From assembly GCA_026002045.1 (NCBI GenBank), contig BOAV01000022.1, forward strand, positions 1 to 32,310: 32,310 nt of DNA, read 5' to 3'. This DNA is from Spirochaetia bacterium. GTDB taxonomy: Bacteria > Spirochaetota > Spirochaetia > Treponematales > Breznakiellaceae. The translations under genes and the position numbers were made by a program. Below are positions 7,967-15,960 of this stretch, piece after piece (position 1 is the first letter of the stretch; each line of letters starts with the position of its first letter). Below the pieces are notes generated by a model. That model made no database searches, was not told where the DNA came from, and worked only from the letters and a program-made list of their open reading frames with translations.

Positions 7967-9603
7967 AGGCTCCTTCCTTTTTTTACTATTCTGATTATAC
8001 AGGAGAAGCTCCCAAAAATCAACAGGATAATGGCGGCGCCCACAAAGACGGGGGCTAAAAAATCCCCAAAACGGGTATAAAGGGAATTCGGGGTGACCAC
8101 GGGAACCTCCGCAGTAAGGGCGCTTTCAGTAAATGGCGGGGCCAGGGCAATGACCCGGCCATTGGGGTCCACCGCACAGGTCTGGCCCGAGGCGGTGGAG
8201 CGCACCATGGATCGCCGGTTTTCCACCGCCCGAAAGACCGCCATCGAAAGGTGCTGATTCTGGGCGGGAAGGCTCGCGGACCAAGCGTCATTGGAGAGGT
8301 TCACGATAAGTTCCGCCCCGTTCCGTACAAAGTCCCGGCTCAGGTAGCCAAAGGTGTCTTCAAAACAGATGGGGCTTGAAAATTTGAAGCCCCCGGCGGA
8401 AAAGACCGTGGCCTCCTCCCCCTTTTCCCAAAAATGGGTATCCGCATCTTTCAGGGCCTTATATACCCAGGGGAGCTGTTTTTCGTAGGGGAAATGCTCG
8501 GTAAAGGGGACCAAATGGAGCTTGCGGTAAAGGCCCGTCAATTTTCCCTGTTCATAGAGCAGTACCCCGTTATAGTCGATCCGGTAATCTTCCTGGGGAT
8601 TCAGGGGGTCCTTTTTGGGATTTTTGACCTGGTCCTTGCGGGCATCGTCATTGCCTATCAAAAAGGGAACATCCTGAGCGGCAAGGTAATCCAGCAGTTC
8701 CTTAACAAGGTCCCAGGATTCATTATCCCCCCGGTAGGTGCTATGCCAGTAGATCCGGGGAACAAAGGCCGTCTCAGACCAGACCACCAGGTCCGGCTTC
8801 GGCTCCGAGCGGAGGGCCTCATCGGAGAGGCGCTTCAGGACCTCATAGTTCTGCCGGTAGGTCCCAATGTCCCCCCGCCAGGGATCGGTGTTATGCTGAA
8901 TAAGGGCTATCCGCGCGATCTTTGCCTCAGAATAATCCACCTGGGAGAAAAGACCGTACCCCAATGCGGCGCAGAGGCAGCAGAGCCAAACCAGGGCGGA
9001 CACCCGTTCCTGCCGGAAAAAAGCCTTGACCCGTTCCGGTATATCCCGAAAAACAGTGCCTGGCACCCATGCGGCTCCCAGCCATGCGGAGGGAAACACC
9101 AGAAGAGCGGAAACACCCCAGACACCGAAGATGCTTGCAATCTGAATAACCGGAATCATTTCCCATTGGGAATAGCCTATTATCCCGTAGGAATAACCGA
9201 GAAAGCCCTGGGTGCGGAGGTACTCATAACTTATCCAGAGGACCCACTGGACCAGATAAAAGCGGCGGGGAAAAAGCAGCTCCGCGATTTTAAGCAGGGG
9301 AAAAAGGATGGCCAGATAAACCAGATATATGGAATTGACAATGAGGCCCGCCAGGGGATGGAACACGCTGAGCCAGTAGTTAAAAAGACTGTAGGCGGCA
9401 TACCCATACAGGGCGCCCCAAAAGACTGAGGCGGCAAGGCCGACACGGCGGATAAGCACGAATACGGGAACAAGGGCAAACCAGGCAAGAAGGGGCAATC
9501 CCTTTTCAATCAAAAGATTGGGGAAGGCAGCGGTAAAAAGCAGAGCACCCAGAACAACAAGGGCCAGATTGATAAAAAAATCCCGGGCTTTAAGCAAATT
9601 CAT
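7963..9603 (-). CDS. lnt: Apolipoprotein N-acyltransferase
   Basis: The 546-residue inner-membrane enzyme adds the third acyl chain to the N-terminal cysteine of lipoproteins. The N-terminal ~210 residues are strongly hydrophobic, with several membrane segments. A periplasmic nitrilase-like domain follows. The catalytic triad seen in E. coli Lnt is recognisable: Glu in VVWSETAFVPR, Lys in LYRKLHLVPFTEHFPYE, and Cys in SSPICFEDTFGY. A last membrane segment lies near the C-terminus. ATG overlaps the HU stop codon (ATGA). The window encodes several lipoproteins that could be its substrates. Confidence 0.95.
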   Translation of the reverse strand: MNLLKARDFFINLALVVLGALLFTAAFPNLLIEKGLPLLAWFALVPVFVLIRRVGLAASVFWGALYGYAAYSLFNYWLSVFHPLAGLIVNSIYLVYLAILFPLLKIAELLFPRRFYLVQWVLWISYEYLRTQGFLGYSYGIIGYSQWEMIPVIQIASIFGVWGVSALLVFPSAWLGAAWVPGTVFRDIPERVKAFFRQERVSALVWLCCLCAALGYGLFSQVDYSEAKIARIALIQHNTDPWRGDIGTYRQNYEVLKRLSDEALRSEPKPDLVVWSETAFVPRIYWHSTYRGDNESWDLVKELLDYLAAQDVPFLIGNDDARKDQVKNPKKDPLNPQEDYRIDYNGVLLYEQGKLTGLYRKLHLVPFTEHFPYEKQLPWVYKALKDADTHFWEKGEEATVFSAGGFKFSSPICFEDTFGYLSRDFVRNGAELIVNLSNDAWSASLPAQNQHLSMAVFRAVENRRSMVRSTASGQTCAVDPNGRVIALAPPFTESALTAEVPVVTPNSLYTRFGDFLAPVFVGAAIILLIFGSFSCIIRIVKKGRSL

Positions 9604-9929
9604 TTTTTCTTGTGCGGAGCGCTGCCGGGGACGCCCAAATTCCAGACATCCTGTTTTAACTCCCTCCCGGGCCTGAAAGAGGCAATACCATGGGAAGTAA
9701 CGGATACGGTTTCCCCGGTTTTTGGGTTCCGGGCCTTTGAACGGCCCTTGCGGATCTTAACCTCAAAGGTTCCAAAACCCCGGAGCTCAATAACCATGTT
9801 TCTGACAAGGGAATCTTTTATCTCATCAATAAAGAGGTCAATAATGGTCCGGATTTCTTTACGGTTCATACCGGTCTTTTCATAGAGGGAATCTATAATA
9901 TCAGCTTTGGTATATTTTTCTACCGCCAT
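9600..9929 (-). CDS. HU-family DNA-binding protein
   Basis: The 109-residue histone-like protein shows a helical dimerisation half (YTKADIIDSLYEKTGMNRKE), then the beta-arm signature RGFGTFEVKIRKGRSKARNP followed by KTGETVSV, and the closing SFRPGRELK. It has a ~15-residue C-terminal extension ending in HKKK beyond the ~90-residue norm. ATG 9929 (MAVEKYTK) is chosen over the in-frame TTG 9950, because GGGGAA lies just upstream and family members start there. It could be called HU or a spirochaete HU-like homologue; the distinction is not made here. Confidence 0.93.
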   Translation of the reverse strand: MAVEKYTKADIIDSLYEKTGMNRKEIRTIIDLFIDEIKDSLVRNMVIELRGFGTFEVKIRKGRSKARNPKTGETVSVTSHGIASFRPGRELKQDVWNLGVPGSAPHKKK

Positions 9930-9993
9930 CACTTCCCCAACGAGACCCAAACCGTATACACTTATGTCCGCCTATAGCGGGCAACAGAAAATT

Positions 9994-10269
9994 TTACCGG
10001 GCTGCCTTAATTGAATTAAAAAGCCGCTGCATCCTGGATTTCTTGCGGGATGCGGCATTTTTCTTTATAATCCCCTTCCGGGCGGCTGTATCGATCTTCT
10101 TGATCATGTCTTTAAGAGCGGTTTCAGCTTCACCGACCTCTTTTTTCTGGGCCAAAACTACAAATTTTTTAGCGCTCGTCCGGACAGAACTCTTTACCGC
10201 CTTATTCCGGATACGGCGCTCTTCACTCTGCCGGTGACGCTTTTGAGCCGAACTTATCTTACCTGCCAA
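9994..10269 (-). CDS. rpsT: 30S ribosomal protein S20
   Basis: The 91-residue, very basic helical protein matches S20: SSAQKRHRQSEERRIRNKAV at the start, a central KKIDTAARKGIIKKNAASRK, and a closing RMQRLFNSIKAA. The start is TTG at 10269 with GGGGG about 7 bases upstream. No ATG lies nearby and the S20 N-terminus fits exactly here, so a TTG start is well supported. It follows the zinc-ribbon gene by 24 bases and is followed by HU. Confidence 0.95.
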   Translation of the reverse strand: MAGKISSAQKRHRQSEERRIRNKAVKSSVRTSAKKFVVLAQKKEVGEAETALKDMIKKIDTAARKGIIKKNAASRKKSRMQRLFNSIKAAR

Positions 10270-10293
10270 AGGATAACCCCCACTATATTAGCT

Positions 10294-10464
10294 TTATTTA
10301 AAATCCGAAGGACGCCGTTCAAGGCGTTTGCACTTCTCACATTCGGCTACATTCTTGACCTTGCCGTTTTCAAACAATGTCTTCATCTTGACTTCACCGC
10401 CACAGGAACAGAAAAATTTCTGGGTCGAAACGGTTGTACGGGCGTTCTTACTGGCCTGGGCCAT
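10294..10464 (-). CDS. Small zinc-ribbon protein, 56 aa
   Basis: The short gene starts at ATG 10464 with AAGGAG 6 bases upstream and ends at TAA 10294-10296. It encodes a basic protein with two cysteine pairs, FFCSCGGEVKMK (Cys19, Cys21) and CEKCKRLERR (Cys42, Cys45), a likely zinc ribbon. The basic tail and position directly before rpsT suggest a ribosome- or RNA-associated protein. It is not L33 or L31 by its cysteine spacing and sequence. A good promoter lies immediately upstream, so it heads the run that includes rpsT, HU and lnt. I do not recognise a named family. Confidence 0.8.
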   Translation of the reverse strand: MAQASKNARTTVSTQKFFCSCGGEVKMKTLFENGKVKNVAECEKCKRLERRPSDFK

Positions 10465-10497
10465 ATCTTACTCCTTAAGAACAAAATCTGTACCATC

Positions 10498-10527
10498 AAG
10501 ATACCATAAATTGATAGAATTTGTCAA
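10498..10527 (-). promoter_or_regulatory. Promoter of the zinc-ribbon/rpsT/HU/lnt run
   Basis: On the minus strand TTGACA (10527-10522), an 18-base spacer and TATCTT (10503-10498) lie between the stop codon of the TPR-like gene and ATG 10464. The -35 box is perfect and the -10 box matches four of six bases. Confidence 0.6.
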
Positions 10528-10533
10528 CCGCTC

Positions 10534-11721
10534 TCAGGGCGTTTCTATGGCCCGTTCCACAAAGGGACTCCGCAGTTGGGTCTGGGCCCTGCCCCGCCAT
10601 TCCCCCGCAGATCCTTGATTATTCAGGAATTCCCAAAGGCCCCGGGCAGAAGCGGCCTTGCCGGTCGCGTAAAGGGAACTCCCCAGGTAATAACCGGTAC
10701 GATAGTACTCCACATCTTCAACAAAGGCCGCTAATTCACGCTTCCCCATGGCTTTTTCCATAAGGTCGTCCAGGGTGGTAAAAGTATAGTCATATTCACT
10801 GCGGGAAATTTCCTCCAGCAGGATCGTATTCTGGATAAGAAAGGCAAACATGAGGTGTTCCGCTGCCGGGCCGTGCCGGCCTGTGGTGTAATAATAAAAG
10901 CCCAGCTGCCGGTGGGCCTTCTCTACGGTGATGTTATTGTACCGGTACAGGGTCAGGAAACGGTTAATGCCGTCCTGCCCCAGGACATTCAGCATGGAAG
11001 TTTTTGCGAAAGCCCCGGCCTCATTCGACCAAAGGGTATCCGCAGCAGCCGCCTCACCTTTCTGCTCCCATGGATGATCCTCCTGGTTGACGCCGGTAAG
11101 AATTTCAATAATGGCCCGCTCCATTTTTGTATACTCCCGCCTTATCCTGAGGATATCGGCGATCTCATAGAGGAGCTGCGTATCAAATCCCGGATTTTCA
11201 AGGAGGCTGCGCTGTTTATGGGCCTTGAGAAACTGCGAAAGGGCAAGAGACAGTTCCCCCTCGACGCGGTAGGTTTCCCCTATCCAGTATTCCGCTTCGG
11301 GGTAATCTTTGAACTTGCCAATCTCCGCAAGGGCCCTGGCCGCCGAATTGTCCAGGGAAGCCTTTGGAACGCGGTAGTAGAGTTCCCTCAGGGCGGCGGC
11401 GGCATCTACCTGGCCCCGATCGGCGATATAGGTGTCAAGCAGATCCAGATAATCCCCCAGGCGGCGGACTTCGGGGATTGAAAGGAAGTTGATAAGGTCC
11501 TGCTCCATCCGGGTGTACAAGGTCTGCCGCTGCCGCTTGGCATCCTCAAAGGCCAGAAGGGCATTACCGTAATCCCCCTCACGGAAAAAAAACTTGCCCT
11601 GTTCCATGGTATACCACCAGGGCCTTTCATTTTGCCGTACCGATGAACCAACCTGAGCAGCGGCAAAACCGCCGCAAAAAAGGAGAATAAGAAGCGATAA
11701 AACCCTGAACTTTCTCACCAT
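10534..11721 (-). CDS. Exported TPR-like protein, 395 aa
   Basis: The protein begins with a signal peptide (MVRKFRVLSLLILLF, cleaved near FAAAQ), so it is periplasmic or surface-linked. The mature part is helical, with repeated motifs resembling tetratricopeptide units: GKFFFREGDYGNALLAFEDA near residue 43, YWIGETYRVEGELSLALSQF near residue 150, and YYTTGRHGPAAEHLMFAFLI near residue 285. TPR proteins are scaffolds; no partner is indicated. It is the last gene downstream of ispG (24 bases away) and may be co-transcribed with the V-ATPase. ATG 11721 was chosen; GTG 11724 and GTG 11718 are alternatives. The exact family is not recognised. Confidence 0.75.
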   Translation of the reverse strand: MVRKFRVLSLLILLFCGGFAAAQVGSSVRQNERPWWYTMEQGKFFFREGDYGNALLAFEDAKRQRQTLYTRMEQDLINFLSIPEVRRLGDYLDLLDTYIADRGQVDAAAALRELYYRVPKASLDNSAARALAEIGKFKDYPEAEYWIGETYRVEGELSLALSQFLKAHKQRSLLENPGFDTQLLYEIADILRIRREYTKMERAIIEILTGVNQEDHPWEQKGEAAAADTLWSNEAGAFAKTSMLNVLGQDGINRFLTLYRYNNITVEKAHRQLGFYYYTTGRHGPAAEHLMFAFLIQNTILLEEISRSEYDYTFTTLDDLMEKAMGKRELAAFVEDVEYYRTGYYLGSSLYATGKAASARGLWEFLNNQGSAGEWRGRAQTQLRSPFVERAIETP

Positions 11722-11745
11722 CACCCCGTTAAAAAAACCGCCGCT

Positions 11746-12864
11746 TTACAACTGTCCCAGTTCTTCCCGGAAGGCTCCATCCGCATCCGCCGCGTCGATG
11801 GTACGGATCACCTTTCCATACCGGAAGATGAGCACCTTATTCCCCACGCCGGTGATCCCAAGGTCCGCGTGCCGGGCTTCCCCGGGACCGTTCACCACGC
11901 AGCCCATGACCGCCACGGTGATGTTTTTATCCATGGCATACAGGGCGGGCTGCCATTTTTCGGTAAACCCGTGGGTATCGAAACTGTTCCTGCCGCAACG
12001 GGGACAGGAAACGATCTTCACACCCTGCCCTTGAGATCCGGCCCGGTCCACCGCCGCTCCGCCTGAGTCGATGGCACAGGCCAAAATCTCCCGACCGGCG
12101 ATCGCCTCCCGTTCCACGGTGTCCGAAAGGGACACCCGGATGGTATCCCCAATCCCTTCGGAGAGCAGGACCATGAGGGCAGCGGTATTCCGCACCACCC
12201 CGGCGATCAGGGGCCCCGCCTCGGTGACCCCAATATGGAGGGGCACATCGGTCCTTTCCGCAAGGAGCCGATTCGCCCTTATAGTATCGGCAACCGAGGA
12301 GGCTTTCATAGAGACAAGACAAGCGGAAAAATCAAATTCCCGGAAGATTGCCAGTTCCCGTTCCGCCGCCTCCACCAGGGCTTCCGCCTGGCTTAAATCC
12401 CCGGAATCCACCCTGTCGCGGAGGTCCGGGGGAAGGCTTCCAGCGTTCACCCCGATGCGGATGGGCCGGTTCTTCGCGGCGGCTTTTGACAACACCGCCT
12501 CAACCCGCTCACGGCTGCCGATGTTACCGGGATTAATGCGTATCTTTGCAATGGGAAAATCGAGGCAGCGGAGGGCGATTTTGTAATCAAAGTGGATATC
12601 CGCCACCAGGGGCATGGAAACCATTTCTGCAAGGTTCCCCAAAACCTCGGCGGCCTCAAGGTCAGGGACGGCGAAACGAAGCAGACTACAGCCCATACGT
12701 TTCAGGGCCGCAATCCGCTCAATAATAGCTTCCCCAGCCTTGCCTTCCAAGTCGGAAAAACCCAGAGAGTCCTTCCACATGGTCTGAATAAGGACCGGGG
12801 AATTACCGCCTATGCTGAGGGCATCCACATGATCAAAACCGCCAATGGCGACGGCCCGGGACAT
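11746..12864 (-). CDS. ispG: 4-hydroxy-3-methylbut-2-enyl-diphosphate synthase
   Basis: IspG (GcpE) converts methylerythritol cyclodiphosphate to HMBPP in the MEP isoprenoid pathway, using a 4Fe-4S cluster. The 372-residue length is typical of bacterial enzymes. An N-terminal TIM-barrel part shows PLVADIHFDYKIALRCL followed by KIRINPGNIG. The C-terminal cluster-binding part shows SCPRCGRNSFDT and MGCVVNGPGEARHADLG, giving three cysteines and the conserved glutamate as ligands. It starts 11 bases after atpK, so it is probably expressed from the V-ATPase operon, and is followed by the TPR-like gene. Confidence 0.96.
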   Translation of the reverse strand: MSRAVAIGGFDHVDALSIGGNSPVLIQTMWKDSLGFSDLEGKAGEAIIERIAALKRMGCSLLRFAVPDLEAAEVLGNLAEMVSMPLVADIHFDYKIALRCLDFPIAKIRINPGNIGSRERVEAVLSKAAAKNRPIRIGVNAGSLPPDLRDRVDSGDLSQAEALVEAAERELAIFREFDFSACLVSMKASSVADTIRANRLLAERTDVPLHIGVTEAGPLIAGVVRNTAALMVLLSEGIGDTIRVSLSDTVEREAIAGREILACAIDSGGAAVDRAGSQGQGVKIVSCPRCGRNSFDTHGFTEKWQPALYAMDKNITVAVMGCVVNGPGEARHADLGITGVGNKVLIFRYGKVIRTIDAADADGAFREELGQL

Positions 12865-12875
12865 CCGGTTTAATT

Positions 12876-13313
12876 CTACAGACTGATCATGGAGAGGACC
12901 ATCGCGAAAATGGCAACGGTTTCGCAGATACCGACGATCATCATGTAGTTGACAAAGCCCTTGCCGGTTTCCCCGGTGGCGTCTGCGCCGGCGGCGCCCG
13001 CCTTACCCTGGGCAATGGCGGAGAAGGCAATGGCAAGCCCGGAAGCCAAGCCGATACCGAGGTACAGCGGCCCGTTTTCGGGATTCGCAAGGGCCGCGGG
13101 TTTCATAAAGAGAAAGCCCAGAATATAACCGTAGAAAGTCTGGGTTAAGGGCGCGCCGCCGAAGGCCAGCAGGGTCATGGGCGCCGCCTTGTTCCCCAGG
13201 TAACACTTCTTCCATGCCCCGATAACCGCCTGCCCGGCAATCCCGATACCAAGCGCCGAACCCAATGCGGAAATACCCATCACAATACCTGCGCCAATTA
13301 AACCTAAATTCAT
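12876..13313 (-). CDS. atpK: V-type ATP synthase subunit K (proteolipid)
   Basis: The 145-residue membrane ring subunit has four hydrophobic helices in two hairpins, the duplicated form of a c-subunit. The ion-carrying glutamate is Glu131 in helix 4 (VGICETVAIF). Thr57 and Gln58 in helix 2 (PLTQTFYGY) and Gln102 in helix 3 (SAIAQGKAGAAG) align with the Na+ ligands Thr64, Gln65, Gln110 and Glu139 of Enterococcus hirae NtpK. This suggests a Na+-coupled ring, as an inference. AGGAGTAAGGT precedes the ATG. Hairpins and a possible small ORF separate it from atpI. ispG follows by 11 bases. Confidence 0.95.
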   Translation of the reverse strand: MNLGLIGAGIVMGISALGSALGIGIAGQAVIGAWKKCYLGNKAAPMTLLAFGGAPLTQTFYGYILGFLFMKPAALANPENGPLYLGIGLASGLAIAFSAIAQGKAGAAGADATGETGKGFVNYMMIVGICETVAIFAMVLSMISL

Positions 13314-13327
13314 ACCTTACTCCTATT

Positions 13328-13378
13328 TTAGCGCGGCGGCTGCCGCGCAGTTATATCGAAGCGCAACTTGTTGCGCAT
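13328..13378 (-). CDS. Possible 16-residue leader ORF before atpK
   Basis: Between atpI and atpK, an AGGAG motif (13385-13381) stands 2 bases from an ATG that opens MRNKLRFDITARQPPR. It stops at TAA just before the atpK ribosome site. The RNA also folds: GCGCAAC/GTTGCGC (13361-13376) inside AGTTAT/ATAACT (13349-13382), and GCGCGGC/GCCGCGC (13331-13348). The spacing from AGGAG to ATG is shorter than usual, so translation is uncertain. It may be only a structured intercistronic spacer. Confidence 0.3.
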   Translation of the reverse strand: MRNKLRFDITARQPPR

Positions 13379-13388
13379 AACTCCTATG

Positions 13389-15314
13389 TTAAGTTGTTTC
13401 GTTTTTGATCCGTTTTGCAAACGGCTTATATGCAAATCCCGACCAGGTGAGACCCACGTGGCCGGAGAATTCCAGTGTGTTAAGGCGGACCCCGTGGACC
13501 AGCACCGACAGCACATTGAGGACCAGGTTAAGGCCATGACCAAAGACCACCAGCACGATCCCAAAGATGAAGAAAACCAAATGCCCCAGCATGGGCCCGG
13601 CCATGGCGTTCACCGTGGCGGCAATAGCCCCGCCGGCAAGCCCCACCGCCCAAAGCCTGATATAGGACATGATGTCGGAGAACACGTTGGCAATACCAAG
13701 TATCACCGAAATGATGTTCTTGCAGCTCTCCAGCACCGATTTGCCGAAGCTGCCGTCATAGTTAGCGAACATGAAGTTCAACACAAAGCCGCCGCCAAAG
13801 AGGTACACCATGGGCATCATCATGGGAATCTGCCGGTACTCGTTGCTGGCTATAAGGGAAAGTATGATGAAATACATCCCCACCAGCATGGCGACGGAAC
13901 CCACATCCCCCAGTAACTTGAGGGTTCGGCTCCTGATAATGACCAGAATATGCCCGATGGAAAGATGCAGCAGGGCCAGGGAGAAACAGAGGATCATCAG
14001 ATTCTGCTGAACGATGCCCGCGTCATAGTCCGATTTGGCGGAGGTAACATTTGAGATAAGGGGCAGGGATATGTCCCGCAGGAATTGCGGGACTTGGGCC
14101 GTATCAATGGCGAACCAGGTACAGGTCAGCACCCCCCAGACAAAGTTGGAAAGCCCCAAAAGGAAGAACAGTTTGAAGGCGGCGGGGACGCCCTTTTTCG
14201 CCGTTTTGATAATACAGACAATAGCGGCAAGTAAAAGTATGGCGCCGTAGCCCGCGTCCCCGAAGATCATCCCGAAGAAGACACAGAAGAAGAAGAGGAA
14301 AAAGCCGGAAATGTCCACTTCGTTGTAACCGGGCACCACTTCGAGGAAATCCGTCAGGGGGTAGATGAGGCTAGCCAGCTTGTTGTTCTTCAGCTTGGTG
14401 GGGACTTCATCTTCCGGGCCGGGGTCTTCGGCAAGAAGGGCCCAGCCGTTTTCCGCGGCGGCCCGCTTGAGGAGTCCAAGGTCCTCCTGGGGGACAAAGC
14501 CTGAGAGCCAGGAAACGGCGTAGTCGGCCGGGACATCCTCAAGGACATCCATCCCCGCCCGGGCCCGCTCAAATTCGATAAGCTCATCCAGGGATTTCTT
14601 TTCCGTATCAAGTCGGGACTTGCGGAAAGCTAAAGCTCCCAACTGCTTTTCTATATCAACCAAATGGTCCCGAATATCGGCCATATTAAAGTCAATTTCT
14701 GAAAGGGATAGTTCGGGCAGCACAAAGGGGCTTTGTCCTTCCATTTCCTTGTCCAGAACAAGGACAAAAACAGAGGCCTTAGTCGCGCCAAGAACAATAC
14801 GGCGGACATCATCAGAAAGGGATTCATAATCCTTAAGGGGAAGTTCATAGAGGAATAGGGCCAACCCATTAGCCGCCAGATCCTTGATATCCCGGGGGTT
14901 AAAATTACCCCACTTTTCGATACGGCTCCGTTCACGGGCCTGGGAAGCCAGCTGTTCCTGAAGGGTTTTGCGTTCTTCCCCCAGTTCCAGCACCTGGGTC
15001 TGAAAATCCGGCGCCGTTTCCGCATCAAGGCCCTCGGAGGAATAGGGTTCCGGCACTATGCGGTCGGTGGCCCTGCGGCGGGGTTTTTCCGTTGCAGCCT
15101 GGGCAACAGCGGCTTTTTTATCAACCTGATAGGGCATCAGTATGCCCTGGGCATTCTCAAGCCTAGTCCTTTTTTCCAGCAACTTGGCAAGGGAATCCGA
15201 AACGGCGCTCTTCTTTTCAAGGTGCACCACACCCAGTCCCCGGAGCGTGTTAAGGGAAGCCTCCCGGTTCTTGTCCAGAACCACGAGGGACACCTTTTTC
15301 ATGGGTACTATCAT
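13389..15314 (-). CDS. atpI: V-type ATP synthase subunit I (a-type stator)
   Basis: The 641-residue subunit I forms the membrane stator and ion path beside the K ring. The N-terminal ~320 residues are hydrophilic, with coiled-coil stretches (LELGEERKTLQEQLASQARE). The C-terminal half contains several membrane helices, among them GFFLFFFCVFFGMIFGDAGY, the family-typical GDAGYG turn, and IMSYIRLWAVGLAGGAIA, which carries the conserved arginine facing the ring. ATG overlaps the atpD stop (ATGA). It ends 75 bases before atpK, and that spacer is structured. An internal Met at residue 5 is an alternative start. Confidence 0.95.
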   Translation of the reverse strand: MIVPMKKVSLVVLDKNREASLNTLRGLGVVHLEKKSAVSDSLAKLLEKRTRLENAQGILMPYQVDKKAAVAQAATEKPRRRATDRIVPEPYSSEGLDAETAPDFQTQVLELGEERKTLQEQLASQARERSRIEKWGNFNPRDIKDLAANGLALFLYELPLKDYESLSDDVRRIVLGATKASVFVLVLDKEMEGQSPFVLPELSLSEIDFNMADIRDHLVDIEKQLGALAFRKSRLDTEKKSLDELIEFERARAGMDVLEDVPADYAVSWLSGFVPQEDLGLLKRAAAENGWALLAEDPGPEDEVPTKLKNNKLASLIYPLTDFLEVVPGYNEVDISGFFLFFFCVFFGMIFGDAGYGAILLLAAIVCIIKTAKKGVPAAFKLFFLLGLSNFVWGVLTCTWFAIDTAQVPQFLRDISLPLISNVTSAKSDYDAGIVQQNLMILCFSLALLHLSIGHILVIIRSRTLKLLGDVGSVAMLVGMYFIILSLIASNEYRQIPMMMPMVYLFGGGFVLNFMFANYDGSFGKSVLESCKNIISVILGIANVFSDIMSYIRLWAVGLAGGAIAATVNAMAGPMLGHLVFFIFGIVLVVFGHGLNLVLNVLSVLVHGVRLNTLEFSGHVGLTWSGFAYKPFAKRIKNETT

Positions 15315-15925
15315 GTAACTGCCCCCTGGGCGGCCCGCGCCAGACCCCGTTTCGCGATTTTGCCCCGGACTACCGCAGCGGTCTGCTGGTCCCCAAGGTA
15401 GACCCCGATCTTTTTGATGTTTACTTTAGTCTCGGGGATCTTTATCTTTTCAAAGAGGTTCACCCGTTGGGTGGTTACCCGCAATTCATGGGCCAGACGG
15501 CGGCGCTGTTCTTCGACGATCTGAGCTTCCAGGTCAAGGAGCAGCACCTGCTGCATCCGTTCCACCGCGGTATCAAGCCAGAGGGGGGTTTTAAGGAGGT
15601 CATAGGGTTCCACTTCAAACTCAGCGCCCTGGAACAGGGGAATGCTTACCCCGGCGATATTCCCCGTGTCGGTTTTCAGGCTGCTGATACGCACCAGATC
15701 GGGGGTAAAGATCCCGGTTTCGCCGTATACGGCAATCCAGGCCTTGAAGGTTTCGTCGATCCGGTCCTTCTCCTCCATCAATTCCTTGATGCGGATTTCG
15801 GTGGTGCGGATTTCCGCCTGGAGCTGCTGCTTCTTGAGCATCAGGGTAGGAAGATAGCGCTGATACATTTTCAGAGAATCTTTTTGTTTTTTCAGCTCAT
15901 TTTTGGTGAGCTTTATCTTTGCCAT
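15311..15925 (-). CDS. atpD: V-type ATP synthase subunit D
   Basis: The 204-residue subunit D is the central rotor shaft. It matches the family: LTKNELKKQKDSLKMYQRYL then TLMLKKQQLQAEI, a long N-terminal helix that pairs with a C-terminal helix (RRLAHELRVTTQRVNLFEKI) to form the antiparallel coiled coil. The closing VNIKKIGVYLGDQQTAAVVR is typical. Its start lies downstream of a CACAGAG repeat element that separates it from atpB. The ribosome site (AAGGA) sits about 11 bases from ATG, rather far. Its stop overlaps atpI. Confidence 0.94.
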   Translation of the reverse strand: MAKIKLTKNELKKQKDSLKMYQRYLPTLMLKKQQLQAEIRTTEIRIKELMEEKDRIDETFKAWIAVYGETGIFTPDLVRISSLKTDTGNIAGVSIPLFQGAEFEVEPYDLLKTPLWLDTAVERMQQVLLLDLEAQIVEEQRRRLAHELRVTTQRVNLFEKIKIPETKVNIKKIGVYLGDQQTAAVVRGKIAKRGLARAAQGAVT

Positions 15926-15960
15926 AAGCTATATTTTCCTTGCCTGCTCGAAGGAAGAAT

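Noticed and set aside
8434..9429. Long frame opposite lnt (331 codons)
   Set aside because: It follows from the GC-rich codon pattern of lnt, which has its catalytic triad and membrane segments.
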